Shown here piece by piece: positions 27,493 to 37,382 of a stretch of DNA of 64,000 nucleotides (position 1 is the stretch's first letter; each line of letters opens with the position of its first letter). The notes beneath the pieces were generated by a model, which was not told the DNA's origin, did no database searches, and saw only the letters and a program-made list of their open reading frames with translations. Source of the stretch: Bacteroidota bacterium (GTDB lineage Bacteria > Bacteroidota > Bacteroidia > JABDFU01); the NCBI GenBank assembly GCA_016183775.1, contig JACPDY010000047.1, positions 19,904-83,903 of the forward strand. The letters run 5' to 3'. A program made the translations under genes and the position numbers.

Positions 27493-28888
27493 TAGCATTA
27501 AATTTTCCCAAGACAAAAATGAGCACGAAAATAGTCACATAAAATACGGCCCTGGCGAATGATCCCACCCGTTTATAGCCGGCAGAAAACATGAACTCTT
27601 CATTTAATTCCTTCATAAATAAAAGCACTATGAGCATCGCACTCAGCACTAACGGAAAAAAAGAATTTATGCCTGCGAGTTCATGAATAGCCTGACTGAA
27701 ACTATAATTGAACGCGAATATTTTTTTGTAAATGACACCCAGGTCAACCATATTGTTGGCACGAAAGGCGATCAACGAAAGGGTGTGAAACGCAATCACA
27801 TATAGCCAACCGATAATAAAAAATGGTTTTGAAAACCTGATCTTTTTATTCAGCAAAACTTCGATAACGTAAACAAACCCATGCATGGCACCCCAGGCCA
27901 CAAACGTGAGGCTGCCTCCGTGCCACAAACCGCTGATCAAAAACACAACAAAAATATTCAGCACCCAAAACGCGTATGAGCGGCTGTTACTCACCAACGG
28001 CATGTATACATAATCATGGAACCAGGAAGTAAGCGTTATATGATAACGTTTCCAGAAAACAACCAACGAACGCGCCAGTAAGGGCCTTCGCCAGTTGATC
28101 GAAAGTTCAATGCCAAATAAGCGGGCAATACCGGTAACAATATCAGTATAGCCCGAAAAATCGGCATATAATTGGACCACGAAAAAGAAGGCTGTAACTA
28201 ATAACGTTCCGCCCGAATAATTTTGTGGAGCGAAAAAAACAGGATCTACAAACTCCGCCAGCCTGTCGGCAATTACAATCTTTTTAAAATACCCCCAGGT
28301 AGCAATACGTACAGCCGATGCAAGTGAATTATAATTTAATTTCTTTGGCGAAAATAATTGAGCATTCAGAGCAGAAAATCTTTCTATGGGGCCTGATAAT
28401 ATGACCGGAAAGAAAGAAGCGAACAGAGCGAACTTTCCGAAATGGTGTTCGGGTTGTATTTTCTCTCTGTATACATCTATCAAATAGGACATAAGTCTGA
28501 ACGTATAAAACGACAAACCAACCGGGACAATTAAATTCCGGAACAATGCGGAGATGCTGCTATCATGCCCGGTTAATGTAACCGATACAGTTGAATAAAA
28601 AAATCCGGAATATTTAAATGCGACCAGACAAAGCAGGTTAAATACTATTCCCAGCCAGAGCCATCGTTTTCGGATGTTTAGTTCACCTGACTTTGATATC
28701 TGTAAAGCTGTATAAAAACTGATCGAGGTGAGTGACAAAAGTACTGCTCCGACTCCAATACTCCAGCTCAGGTAAAAATAGTAGCTGGCGGCCAGCAGCA
28801 GCATCCATCTGTATTTGTTTTCAAGCAGCCGGAAGAGTGTAAACACTACCGGCAAAAAGATCATAAAGTGAACGGAGTTGAACAGCAC
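27467..28888 (-). CDS. MBOAT-family O-acyltransferase (AlgI/DltB-like)
   Basis: A multi-pass inner-membrane protein of 473 residues that transfers acyl groups (usually acetyl) to extracytoplasmic polysaccharide. Signatures are LFNSVHFMIFLPVVF at the N-terminus, LIVPVGLSFYTFRLMSYLID, FFPVILSGPIERF, YADFSGYTDI and the catalytic histidine in SGLWHGGSLTFVAWGAMHG. The family's N-terminus (LFNS) is reached only from a GTG at 28886-28888, one base after the TAA of the preceding gene, so I take GTG as the start. It is followed by its SGNH-like partner. Confidence 0.93.
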   Translation of the reverse strand: MLFNSVHFMIFLPVVFTLFRLLENKYRWMLLLAASYYFYLSWSIGVGAVLLSLTSISFYTALQISKSGELNIRKRWLWLGIVFNLLCLVAFKYSGFFYSTVSVTLTGHDSSISALFRNLIVPVGLSFYTFRLMSYLIDVYREKIQPEHHFGKFALFASFFPVILSGPIERFSALNAQLFSPKKLNYNSLASAVRIATWGYFKKIVIADRLAEFVDPVFFAPQNYSGGTLLVTAFFFVVQLYADFSGYTDIVTGIARLFGIELSINWRRPLLARSLVVFWKRYHITLTSWFHDYVYMPLVSNSRSYAFWVLNIFVVFLISGLWHGGSLTFVAWGAMHGFVYVIEVLLNKKIRFSKPFFIIGWLYVIAFHTLSLIAFRANNMVDLGVIYKKIFAFNYSFSQAIHELAGINSFFPLVLSAMLIVLLFMKELNEEFMFSAGYKRVGSFARAVFYVTIFVLIFVLGKFNANEFIYSHF

Positions 28889-28889
28889 C

Positions 28890-30374
28890 TTAGCGTAGTT
28901 TAAATTTCTTTGTGTGATCGAATAACAAAACAAGAGCGATCATTAAAAAGGGAAACACAACTGCCTTGTACCTTACAATTGCCCCAAGTATTGGCGTTAC
29001 CCACCCGATCATCACATAAAAGCCTGTCACCAAAAACAAACAAAACCACAAAGCGGGTTCATTAAAAGCGGAACGGTTTATCAACATCAATGTAATTATA
29101 AGCAGCAGCAGCACCGCCTCATTCTCAAGAGCAGCAATGAGTGTGAAAGGGTCGAAACTTTCAAAAACAGAAGGCCGGGCGAAAACATTCACAAAAGCTG
29201 TTGGCGAATTTTTGATAAAACTCCAGGGAGTTGCTGATAATAAAGGTATCCTGATCATACTTTTCGCCGGCACTGTAGCTGAAAATAATTTATAGGTAAG
29301 TGTGTCGGTTGAATTGTATACATAATTCGTATCCGCCGAATTAGGCATATTATAGTAATAATAATCCGAACCCGGACGCACCTTATATATTGAATCGCCA
29401 ACCTGCTCAAGCAATTTCTCCCGTTTGACATAAGGGATGTAGATCATTTTATTGCTGTTAAGCAAATATAATCCTCCATTGGAAATATTTATAAAATCAA
29501 TTTGCTTTGTTACATAAGTATTGAAATAATTATGGGACGTAAATTTGGCAAGAGCGGCCACTGCGGAAAATCCAAGAAATGTAAGCAGCACAAAATTTAC
29601 TGCTACAGGCCAGCGCCTGATATGTATGCTTAAATACCAGGCCGCACATCCCGATATTATTAATACGCACAGCGTTATTTTTATGACAAATAATAACAGG
29701 ATAAATACAATGAAAGCAATTATATTCTTTGCATTCCCCTGTTCAGCCGTTAACCTATTCCAATAATATATGGTAAAGCCCATGGCGAATAAAATAAAAC
29801 TTTCGCGTATCACACCTGAGCCCCAGAAAAGAACTGTAGGAACAAGAAAAATCGCTATGAACAAGAGTTTGTTTTTTCCCGTTGCATAACCAACGAATGC
29901 TTTATACAAAGCAACAAGTCCGGCAAATGAGAGCGCGTTGATAAATACATTGTGCACCTGGTAAAACCCCATTGAAAACAAACGAAACAAAACGCTTAAC
30001 CTTATCATGGTGTGATTTTCGAGATTTACCGCGTGCTTAAACCGCGGCGACCACAATTGCATTTTGGAATAATACTCGTCGTATAAATAAGGTGCGCTAT
30101 CAAAACCAAATAACATTTTAAAGAAATCAGACGGATGCTGATGCAGGGCATCGAACATGATCTTGCTGTCATCAAAATACTTATATATATCCGCTTGATT
30201 ACGCACCGGGTAATAGTACGTATAGATGTACCAGAAAAACACGCCGGAAAGAACTTTCAATAGAAAAACCGCAATTAGCCAAAGGCGCGGAATACCATCA
30301 ATTTGAAAAAAATGTAAACGGGTAATAAGCCAGATAAATAAAAACGAGTACGCTAAAGTCAGCAGAATCTCCAA
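28890..30374 (-). CDS. Hypothetical multi-pass membrane protein
   Basis: A 494-residue protein with about 10-11 hydrophobic helices. A large extracytoplasmic loop around residues 300-390 contains YLLNSNKMIYIPYVKREKLL and a YYYYNMPNSAD stretch. An N-terminal region with VRNQADIYKYFDDSKIMFDAL follows helix 2. The shape fits a GT-C enzyme or polysaccharide polymerase, but I see no diagnostic motif. It starts at a TTG (30372-30374), since no ATG suits. It is the first gene of the operon with MBOAT and SGNH-like genes, so a role in making or modifying surface glycans is likely by context. Confidence 0.6.
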   Translation of the reverse strand: MEILLTLAYSFLFIWLITRLHFFQIDGIPRLWLIAVFLLKVLSGVFFWYIYTYYYPVRNQADIYKYFDDSKIMFDALHQHPSDFFKMLFGFDSAPYLYDEYYSKMQLWSPRFKHAVNLENHTMIRLSVLFRLFSMGFYQVHNVFINALSFAGLVALYKAFVGYATGKNKLLFIAIFLVPTVLFWGSGVIRESFILFAMGFTIYYWNRLTAEQGNAKNIIAFIVFILLLFVIKITLCVLIISGCAAWYLSIHIRRWPVAVNFVLLTFLGFSAVAALAKFTSHNYFNTYVTKQIDFINISNGGLYLLNSNKMIYIPYVKREKLLEQVGDSIYKVRPGSDYYYYNMPNSADTNYVYNSTDTLTYKLFSATVPAKSMIRIPLLSATPWSFIKNSPTAFVNVFARPSVFESFDPFTLIAALENEAVLLLLIITLMLINRSAFNEPALWFCLFLVTGFYVMIGWVTPILGAIVRYKAVVFPFLMIALVLLFDHTKKFKLR

Positions 30375-30414
30375 GGCTTATGCATTTGAGGTTAGGCAAA
30401 ACTAATAATAAAAA

Positions 30415-30596
30415 GGGGATTGGGGCGAGGGACATGGGACATGGGACGTGGGGCGAGGGGCGTGGGACGAGGGGCGAGGGACGTGGGGCGTGGGGCGAGG
30501 GATGTGGGACGTGGGGCGAGGGATGTGGGACGTGGGGCGAGGGACGTGGGACGAGGCGAGGGACGAGGGGCGAGGGGCGAGGGCGAGGAGGACGGG
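30415..30596 (+). repeat. G-rich heptad minisatellite
   Basis: About 180 bp consist of variants of a 7-nt unit GGRYGWG (GGGCGAG, GGATGTG, GGACGTG, GGACGAG). The 21-nt combination of three such units recurs in tandem between about 30495 and 30545. The plus strand is almost free of C outside the units and has dozens of GGG or GGGG runs, so it could form G-quadruplexes. It lies in the divergent promoter region between the 28890-30374 gene and pssA. All plus frames lack stops here, which produces false ORFs on both strands. Confidence 0.92.
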
Positions 30597-30704
30597 AAAA
30601 AGATTTTAGATCGGAGACAATTGCTATTAAATAATTTTCTCACCTGCCGGGTGTACGACAAATTTCCCTCCCAAAAAATCACTAAGTTTGTTAAAATTTT
30701 ATAC

Positions 30705-31469
30705 TTGGATATTAAAAAAAACATACCCAACGCCATAACCTGCATGAATTTACTTTGCGGGTGCATGGGAATCATTTTCGCGCTGAAAGGAAACACTAAT
30801 TTACTTTATGCTTCTTATTTTATCGGACTGGCGGCCGTGTTTGATTTCCTGGACGGATTTGTTGCAAGGCTATTGAAAGTTCATTCCGAAATAGGCAAAC
30901 AACTTGATTCACTGGCCGACATGGTCACCTTCGGGGTTTTGCCGGGCATCATAATTTTTCAACTGATCTGTAAACTGGAAGGCAAAGCAAGCCCGATTGC
31001 ATTTATTGCTTTATTGATCCCTATTTTTTCGGCCATACGGTTAGCCAAATTTAATATTGATACGCGGCAATCCGATTCTTTTATTGGTGTTCCCACTCCG
31101 GCTACCGCGATATTGGTAGCATCTTTACCCGTTATACACGTCATATATAACCTCAATTTACTTCTTGACAAGCTGCATCCCCAGCAGCCAGGCACACACT
31201 CTTTTATTATTAAGGTGTCTTTACTGCTATTCCACACGTATTCACTTGTTATCATTACAATTCTTATGTCGCTATTAATGGTATCGGAACTGCCGCTCTT
31301 TGCCCTTAAATTCAAAAACTTCAGCTGGGCCGATAATAAAATAAGATTCATTTTTTTAGGATTGACCCTTATAATGTTTGCTGCACTTAAGTTCATTGCT
31401 GTTCCGTTCATAATTGTCCTGTATATTCTGTTGTCTGTTGTAAATAACCTTTTCAAAAAAGCGGCATAA
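30705..31469 (+). CDS. pssA: CDP-diacylglycerol--serine O-phosphatidyltransferase
   Basis: PssA makes phosphatidylserine from CDP-diacylglycerol and L-serine, the first step to phosphatidylethanolamine. The CDP-alcohol phosphotransferase signature D-G-(x)2-A-R-(x)8-G-(x)3-D-(x)3-D appears as DFLDGFVARLLKVHSEIGK then QLDSLADMV. About seven or eight membrane helices follow. The family N-terminus (KKNIPNAITCMNLLCGCMG) is preceded by no ATG; the likely start is the TTG at 30705, giving 254 residues. A longer frame runs back through the minisatellite but is not credible coding. The stop codon is directly followed by the ATG of the next gene (TAAATG), showing an operon with the RemB-like gene. Confidence 0.88.
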   Translation: MDIKKNIPNAITCMNLLCGCMGIIFALKGNTNLLYASYFIGLAAVFDFLDGFVARLLKVHSEIGKQLDSLADMVTFGVLPGIIIFQLICKLEGKASPIAFIALLIPIFSAIRLAKFNIDTRQSDSFIGVPTPATAILVASLPVIHVIYNLNLLLDKLHPQQPGTHSFIIKVSLLLFHTYSLVIITILMSLLMVSELPLFALKFKNFSWADNKIRFIFLGLTLIMFAALKFIAVPFIIVLYILLSVVNNLFKKAA

Positions 31470-33137
31470 ATGTCTTTACGCTTCGCTTTTTTTCTATCAA
31501 TTTTAGCCGGAGCACTTTGTGCCCAGCAGAAAAACATTCCGCTTAGCTATGACAGTGACTGGCTATATAATTTTACCGACAATAAAAATCCCGGCCAACA
31601 ACCTATCCATAGCGGGTTTCGACCAGCTATTGAAAATCAGGAGAAACACTTTTTAAGTGAATACAGCTTCCGGAATCTCATCGATCTTGCCACGCAATTA
31701 GATTCAACCTATTTAATGCCTGCTCGTAGTAAATTCATCAAACGCAAATTAAAACAAGAGAGTTTAATAATTATAAATGATACTAACGACAAATTTCATT
31801 TCACCATTGATCCGTTATTTAATTTTCAATTGGGCAGAGGTAATGATGGGATCAACTCAGAAAATCTTTATACAAATACACGCGGCTTCATGGTTCGGGG
31901 GGATATTGGCAAAAATTTGTCATTTGAAAGTTCATTTTATGAGAACCAGTCTACATTCCCTGATTACATTTCCACTTATGCTGATTTGTACAAAGTAATT
32001 CCGGGACAGGGTCGTTGGAAAAAATTTAAAACCAATGGATATGATTATGCAATGGCTGCCGGGTATTTGTCTTACACTCCCAACAAACACATTAATGTAC
32101 AATTGGGACACGGTAAACATTTTGTCGGCGATGGTTATCGTTCACTTTTATTATCGGATAATGCGTTTAACTATCCACACCTACGGGTCACCACAACTTT
32201 TGGAAAAATCCAGTACACTAATTTGTATGCTGTTTTCATAAATCTTAGTAATGGCCATTCTATAACATCTTTAGGTTCTGAACCTTTATTTCAGAAAAAA
32301 GCTGCAAGCTTTCAGTTCCTCAACTGGAACGTCCACAAACGCATACAGCTTGGATTGTTCCAGGGGATAATCTGGGAAGCAGCCGATAGTAAAAACAGAC
32401 AAAATTTAGACGTCAATTATTTCAACCCGGTTATTTTTACAAACTCACTTGTTTATTCGCTCAACAATACAAACAATGTATTGTTAGGTTCGACACTGAA
32501 GTTGAAAATTTTCAAAAACCTGTCTATATACGGACAATATGTTTTGGATGGTTACGATGTAAAAGGTTCAGTATTTAATAAGCAAGGTTTCCAGGTTGGA
32601 TTTAAAGGACACAACTTATTTACTGCAAAAAATCTGAGTATTTTGATGGAGTATAACCAGGTTCGTCCATATACATATGCAAGTATAGATCCTGAGCAGA
32701 GTTATTCGCACTACAACCAACCATTAGCACATCCGCTTGGCGCTAACTTCAGGGAATTTACAGGGATTTTAAGTTACAGGTATAAAGATTTTATTTCCCG
32801 GGCTAAACTAACTTATGCTTCAATTGGAACAAACAATAGGTTTCAAATCTTACCTTTTTTTCCGCAACCGCTTGGATCAACAATGGGAAACAATATTTTC
32901 GTTTCAGATATCTCTGCAGTTAATGGAATAAACTCTACAAACAATTTTCAAAACCAGGGAGAACAGCTAACTATTGTAAATATTGATTTTTCGATAAGCT
33001 ATATTGTCAATCCGGTTACAAATATGCAATTGACTGCCGGATTCATCTACAGGGATGGCGATCCGGTCAATGGCCCATTTACCATGCCCTACATCAGCTT
33101 CAAAACCTCATTATCAAACCTTTACTACGATTTTTAG
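31470..33137 (+). CDS. RemB/Wzi-like outer-membrane protein (copy 1)
   Basis: A 555-residue exported protein with signal peptide (residues 1-18, ending LCAQ) and a predicted beta-barrel. The segment LGHGKHFVGDGYRSLLLSDNA then NYPHLRV is the hallmark shared with RemB of Flavobacterium johnsoniae (gliding motility) and with the capsule-assembly protein Wzi fold. NYFNPVIF, HYNQPLAHPLGANFREF and a C-terminal YYDF are also shared with the second copy at 34352-35884. It probably sits in the outer membrane and organises surface polysaccharide or adhesins. It begins immediately after the pssA stop codon. Confidence 0.8.
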   Translation: MSLRFAFFLSILAGALCAQQKNIPLSYDSDWLYNFTDNKNPGQQPIHSGFRPAIENQEKHFLSEYSFRNLIDLATQLDSTYLMPARSKFIKRKLKQESLIIINDTNDKFHFTIDPLFNFQLGRGNDGINSENLYTNTRGFMVRGDIGKNLSFESSFYENQSTFPDYISTYADLYKVIPGQGRWKKFKTNGYDYAMAAGYLSYTPNKHINVQLGHGKHFVGDGYRSLLLSDNAFNYPHLRVTTTFGKIQYTNLYAVFINLSNGHSITSLGSEPLFQKKAASFQFLNWNVHKRIQLGLFQGIIWEAADSKNRQNLDVNYFNPVIFTNSLVYSLNNTNNVLLGSTLKLKIFKNLSIYGQYVLDGYDVKGSVFNKQGFQVGFKGHNLFTAKNLSILMEYNQVRPYTYASIDPEQSYSHYNQPLAHPLGANFREFTGILSYRYKDFISRAKLTYASIGTNNRFQILPFFPQPLGSTMGNNIFVSDISAVNGINSTNNFQNQGEQLTIVNIDFSISYIVNPVTNMQLTAGFIYRDGDPVNGPFTMPYISFKTSLSNLYYDF

Positions 33138-33203
33138 CCTCACCCTAAGCCCTTTCCAAACTTAAGTAGATGATTTTTATTAACTTAGCCGTCCCTTAAC
33201 CCC

Positions 33204-34352
33204 ATGTGGACTTACCTGCTCATATTTGGTACCGCTTTTTTTGTGGTGCTGCTTTCAACTCCGGCACTGATACGCGTTGCTATTTTAAAACGTTTGTTCG
33301 ACGAGCCTAAGGAAGATCGTAAGATCCATAAACGACTCATCCCGACTATTGGCGGTATTATCATCTTTGCCGCTACCCTGTTCGCGTTCGCGTTGTGGTT
33401 CCCCTTCGATGAGCTGCATGTATTCAAGCAGCTCAAACGCTCGGTAAACGATTTCCAGTTTATTGTAGCTACCATACTTATTCTCTTTTTTGTAGGTGTA
33501 AAAGATGACATTATCGGCACCGCTCCAATGAAAAAATTGGTGGCTCATATTCTCGTGGGACTTATACTCGTGCTCATGGCCGATATCAAGATCACCGGCT
33601 TTCACGGACTTTTCGGGCTGCGGGAAATACCGTATTGGGGACAGGTTTTTCTTTCATTGTCAACTTACATTGTTGTAGTTAACGCCTTCAACCTTATAGA
33701 TGGTGTCGACGGACTTGCGGCAGGTATCGGGTTAATTTGCGGTCTCGCTTTTGGCACATGGTTTTACATGGCCGGAGAACCGGTTATGGCCGCGCTCGCG
33801 TTTTCAATGGCAGGTTCATTGTTGGGGTTTCTCTTTTTTAATTTTTCCCCGGCCAAGATCTTTATGGGGGATTCCGGTTCATTGTCCATCGGACTTATTG
33901 TTTGCGTATTGGCGGTCCGCCTCATCGAATACCAGGTACCCTCAACGTCCGACGATGTGTCGGAATCACTGATTGATTTTAATGTAAACGGACTTTCGGA
34001 TGTGGTAACCAATATTTCGAAACCGCTTTTTGTAATGGCGGTATTATCCTATCCTTTGCTCGACACGCTGCGCATTTTTATATATCGCACCATTCGCGGC
34101 ATTTCTCCCTTTTCAGCCGATCGCAATCACATCCATCACCGCCTGATCGATATAGGCCTCAGTCACCGCGGAACCGCTATTGCGCTGTATGCAAGCAATA
34201 TCACTGTTATTACCACAGCTATTTTAACGCGTAATATGGATCCCTCCTATGCATTCTTTATCGTGGGTGGTGTTGCAATAGGAATAGCGCAGGTTCCATT
34301 TATGATAAAAAAGGTAAAGAACCGCAGCAATGGCATTTCCAACGGCCTCTAA
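33204..34352 (+). CDS. UDP-GlcNAc:undecaprenyl-phosphate GlcNAc-1-P transferase (WecA/MraY family)
   Basis: A 382-residue polyprenyl-phosphate hexose-1-phosphate transferase with about 11 membrane helices. It starts repeat-unit assembly for surface polysaccharide on undecaprenyl phosphate. Signatures: RKIHKRLIPTIGGIIIF near the N-terminus, NAFNLIDGVDGLAAG near residues 160-173 with the catalytic Asp residues, FMGDSGSLSIG near 220 and DRNHIHHRL near 305. The His-rich loop of the WecA branch makes WecA more likely than MraY. Its stop overlaps the ATG of the second RemB-like gene (TAATG), so the two are translationally coupled. Confidence 0.9.
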   Translation: MWTYLLIFGTAFFVVLLSTPALIRVAILKRLFDEPKEDRKIHKRLIPTIGGIIIFAATLFAFALWFPFDELHVFKQLKRSVNDFQFIVATILILFFVGVKDDIIGTAPMKKLVAHILVGLILVLMADIKITGFHGLFGLREIPYWGQVFLSLSTYIVVVNAFNLIDGVDGLAAGIGLICGLAFGTWFYMAGEPVMAALAFSMAGSLLGFLFFNFSPAKIFMGDSGSLSIGLIVCVLAVRLIEYQVPSTSDDVSESLIDFNVNGLSDVVTNISKPLFVMAVLSYPLLDTLRIFIYRTIRGISPFSADRNHIHHRLIDIGLSHRGTAIALYASNITVITTAILTRNMDPSYAFFIVGGVAIGIAQVPFMIKKVKNRSNGISNGL

Positions 34353-35884
34353 TGATACAATCCGTTAAAAAAAATCTTTTATTCCCGCTTTGCATTGCCA
34401 CCGCTTCCGTTTTTTCGCAATCCACTTTAGTTCCGTTATTTAATCCTTTTAATTACACTTTCGACAAAAACACATCTCCGAAAGACAGCAGCCTGCATAC
34501 CTGCATTAAACCATACCTGTACGCTGAAATAAAAAACAACAAACTGATCGATTCGCTTTATAAACCGGTTTCGGTATCAAATAATAATTCGTTTTTCATT
34601 TCGCCCATTACAGACGTGCAATTCGGCAGCGGAACAGGCAGATCCGCCCTCACGGAATACACAGGTGGACTTACACTTACAGGATGCCTGGGAAAAAAAT
34701 GGACTGTTTCAGTTACAGGATCGGCGGGCAACATGCAGCTTATAAATTACCTGGACTCAACGGCAAAATACACACATGTTATTCCGGGCTTGGGGTATGC
34801 TTATAAAAACAACGGCTCGTATTCATTTCAAAGCCTTGCCGGCTATGTATCTTTTTCACCGAATAAAATTTTTAATCTGCAAGCTGGCAAAGACAAACAC
34901 TTTTGGGGTGAGGGATATCGTTCTTTGTTTTTATCCGATCAATCCAACAACTATCCTTTTGCGAAACTAACAGCCAACGTTTGGAAAATAAAATATGTAT
35001 GCCTTTTTGCCTGGCAGCAGGATATAACAGCCCCAAGCGGTTTGCGGGCTGATGCAAAAAATAAATTCGGCACATTTCATTTGCTGAGCTGGAATATTAC
35101 AAAACGAATAAATGTTAACCTGTTTGAAGCCATTGTATGGCAAGGCTCGGATGCTGGCCGCGTGCGGAGCTTTGATGTGAATTACCTGAACCCTGTTATT
35201 TTTTACCGCCCTGTGGAATATTCGCTCGGCTCATCGGATAATGCTTTGATCGGAGGAGGCTTTAAGATAAAATTATTTAATAAACAGCAGCTTTACGGAC
35301 AGGTAGTTCTGGATGAGTTTTTACTCAAAGAAGTGCTGGCCCGCAATGGCTGGTGGGCCAACAAACAAGGTCTGCAGTTAGGTTTTAAATCTTTCGACCT
35401 GTTCCGCATCAGCAACCTTTACCTCCAGGCTGAATTTAATTATGTCCGTCCATACACATACTCTCATAGCAGTGTGCAGCAAAATTACGGACATTTTAAC
35501 CAGGCACTTGCCCACCCCCTGGGTGCCAATTTCATTGAAATGATCGGCATTATTAATTATCATTACAAAAAATGGAGTATTAACAGCAAAACCATTATAG
35601 CGGCGTATGGACTTGATACAATGTCATCCGATTATGGAAAAAACATATTTATTTCCAACAAAAACAAATTGGCCGAACATGGCAATACTATTACCCAGGG
35701 AATAAAAACAAACCTGTTTTATACGCAGCTTGCGGTTTCTTATCTGCTTAAACCAGCATATAACCTCCGTATTGAAACCGGTTTTATAATGCGTTCGGAA
35801 ACAAACAATTTGCAGAAAATGAACACAACCCTGGTTTATATCGGAATAAAAACAAGCCTTTATAACACTTATCGCGATTTTTAA
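34352..35884 (+). CDS. RemB/Wzi-like outer-membrane protein (copy 2)
   Basis: A 510-residue paralogue of the 31470-33137 product. It has a signal peptide (residues 1-23), then matching blocks: LQAGKDKHFWGEGYRSLFLSD, FDVNYLNPVIFYRPVEYSLG, FNQALAHPLGANFIEM and a C-terminal IGIKTSLYNTYRDF. The predicted form is an outer-membrane beta-barrel linked to capsule or gliding functions. It overlaps the WecA-like gene by one base. Together with that gene and copy 1 it forms a surface-polysaccharide set. The next gene is convergent. Confidence 0.8.
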   Translation: MIQSVKKNLLFPLCIATASVFSQSTLVPLFNPFNYTFDKNTSPKDSSLHTCIKPYLYAEIKNNKLIDSLYKPVSVSNNNSFFISPITDVQFGSGTGRSALTEYTGGLTLTGCLGKKWTVSVTGSAGNMQLINYLDSTAKYTHVIPGLGYAYKNNGSYSFQSLAGYVSFSPNKIFNLQAGKDKHFWGEGYRSLFLSDQSNNYPFAKLTANVWKIKYVCLFAWQQDITAPSGLRADAKNKFGTFHLLSWNITKRINVNLFEAIVWQGSDAGRVRSFDVNYLNPVIFYRPVEYSLGSSDNALIGGGFKIKLFNKQQLYGQVVLDEFLLKEVLARNGWWANKQGLQLGFKSFDLFRISNLYLQAEFNYVRPYTYSHSSVQQNYGHFNQALAHPLGANFIEMIGIINYHYKKWSINSKTIIAAYGLDTMSSDYGKNIFISNKNKLAEHGNTITQGIKTNLFYTQLAVSYLLKPAYNLRIETGFIMRSETNNLQKMNTTLVYIGIKTSLYNTYRDF

Positions 35885-35908
35885 TCCTGTATTTTTTCAG
35901 GTGTTCGG

Positions 35909-37378
35909 TTAATTAATTTTCCCCTTGAATCCCAATTTGATTAATTGTTGTTGGTCGAGCATCGCATTGGCTCTATCGTTTACATGAGAAAATAAAACAA
36001 AACGGTTGTATAAGAATTCAACATTCTTTGGATCCAACTCAATTGCCTTATTATAATCATTCAGTGCTTTGGGCAAATTTTTTAAGTTGAAGTAGGCTAC
36101 GCCCCGGATATTATAATTAACAGCCTCAGCAGGATTTTGATCTATTTTAATTGTATAGGAGGAGATTATGTCGTTCTGGAAAGCAAGGTTCAGTTGATCA
36201 TAATATTCCTTCGGTATATCACCTGTTTTAAGCTTGTAGGCTTGTTTCAGATCATCAACTGCCTGTGTAATATGTCCAAGTGAAAAATGTGTCATACTGC
36301 GGTTGAGATAGGCTTTACCATTATTGGGCATCAATTCAACAGTTTTATTATAATCTTTCAGGGCATTTCCAAAGTCTTTGAGATTTGAATAACATCCTGC
36401 GCGATTATTGTAATATTCCCCTTTGTCGGGTTTCAATTCAATGGCTTTTGTGAAATATGGTATGGCCCTTTTAAAATCTTTAGCCTCCACATATAACAAT
36501 CCTTCAACATTTTGTAACAAGGGAATGTTTGGAGATTCCGTAGTTGCTGCATTTGCAAAAGAAAATTCATTTCTATACACCTGATATCTATAAATGGTTT
36601 TGATCGAAAATGCGCATACTAAAACAACCATTAAGACAGATAGTATTTTCTTATCTATTCGAATATTTATTTGAGAAGCCATAAGCATAAACCCTATAAG
36701 CGGAGTATATGCCCTGTGTTCATAATGTTCGCCGATATTATTTGTCGCGCCAATCCATACAGGTATAATAATAAATATAAAAAACCAGCCCAGCCCCAAA
36801 AGACCAATTCGCTTATTTTTTAAGCCAAATTTTACTACCAAGAAAATCACCAATAAAACGGCGGAAACACCTGGAATTATAGATGTATTCTGAACTAAAG
36901 GCATGATTGCCTGCTGAATGGGCACTACGCATTTTCCAATGTATATAATAATAGCCAATAAAAAGTTGAGTGCAACTTCAGCAACATGATTTTCGCCCGA
37001 TGAAGGTAAAAAATCAATAATACTCCTTCTTAAAAAGAACCAACCAATAGCAATCAAAACCCATGAAGTGAATAACATAATCATTTGCCCATTTGCATTT
37101 TTCTTATTCATAACCAACAAAATCAGGCAAAACAATGCAGGCAAAACAATAGCATTCTCCTTTGTTAATAGCGCAAAACAGAATCCTGCAAAATGTATAA
37201 GGAGCAAAAAGAGATCATTCTTTTTAAGATATCTTATTAAATAAAGTATAGATACTAATGAAAACAGACAAAGAAGGGAGTCATTCCGGCCCGGTATCCA
37301 TGTTACAGCATGAACGTTTAAAGGATGTACAGCAAAAATTACCGCACACCAAACACATAATCCTTTTTCTATATCCAC
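35909..37378 (-). pseudogene. 5'-truncated membrane glycosyltransferase-like protein with TPR tail
   Basis: The remaining 489 codons encode about eight membrane helices (first part) and then TPR repeats (about residues 290-460), one containing AIELKPDKGEYYNNRAGCY. Relatives (TMTC-like or PMT-like O-glycosyltransferases) have about 90-100 more residues before the conserved FAVHPLNVHAVTWIPGRNDSLL block, which here lies only about 15 residues from the break. Upstream of 37378 the frame hits a stop and the sequence becomes part of an IS21 transposase. The gene has therefore lost its promoter and N-terminus. A GTG at 37378 could start a shortened product, but function is doubtful. Confidence 0.75.
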
Positions 37379-37382
37379 GCAT

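Noticed and set aside
30380..30704. Long Gly/Arg-rich frames on both strands upstream of pssA
   Set aside because: They are translations of the heptad minisatellite, which has no stop codons; the pssA family N-terminus begins only at about 30705.
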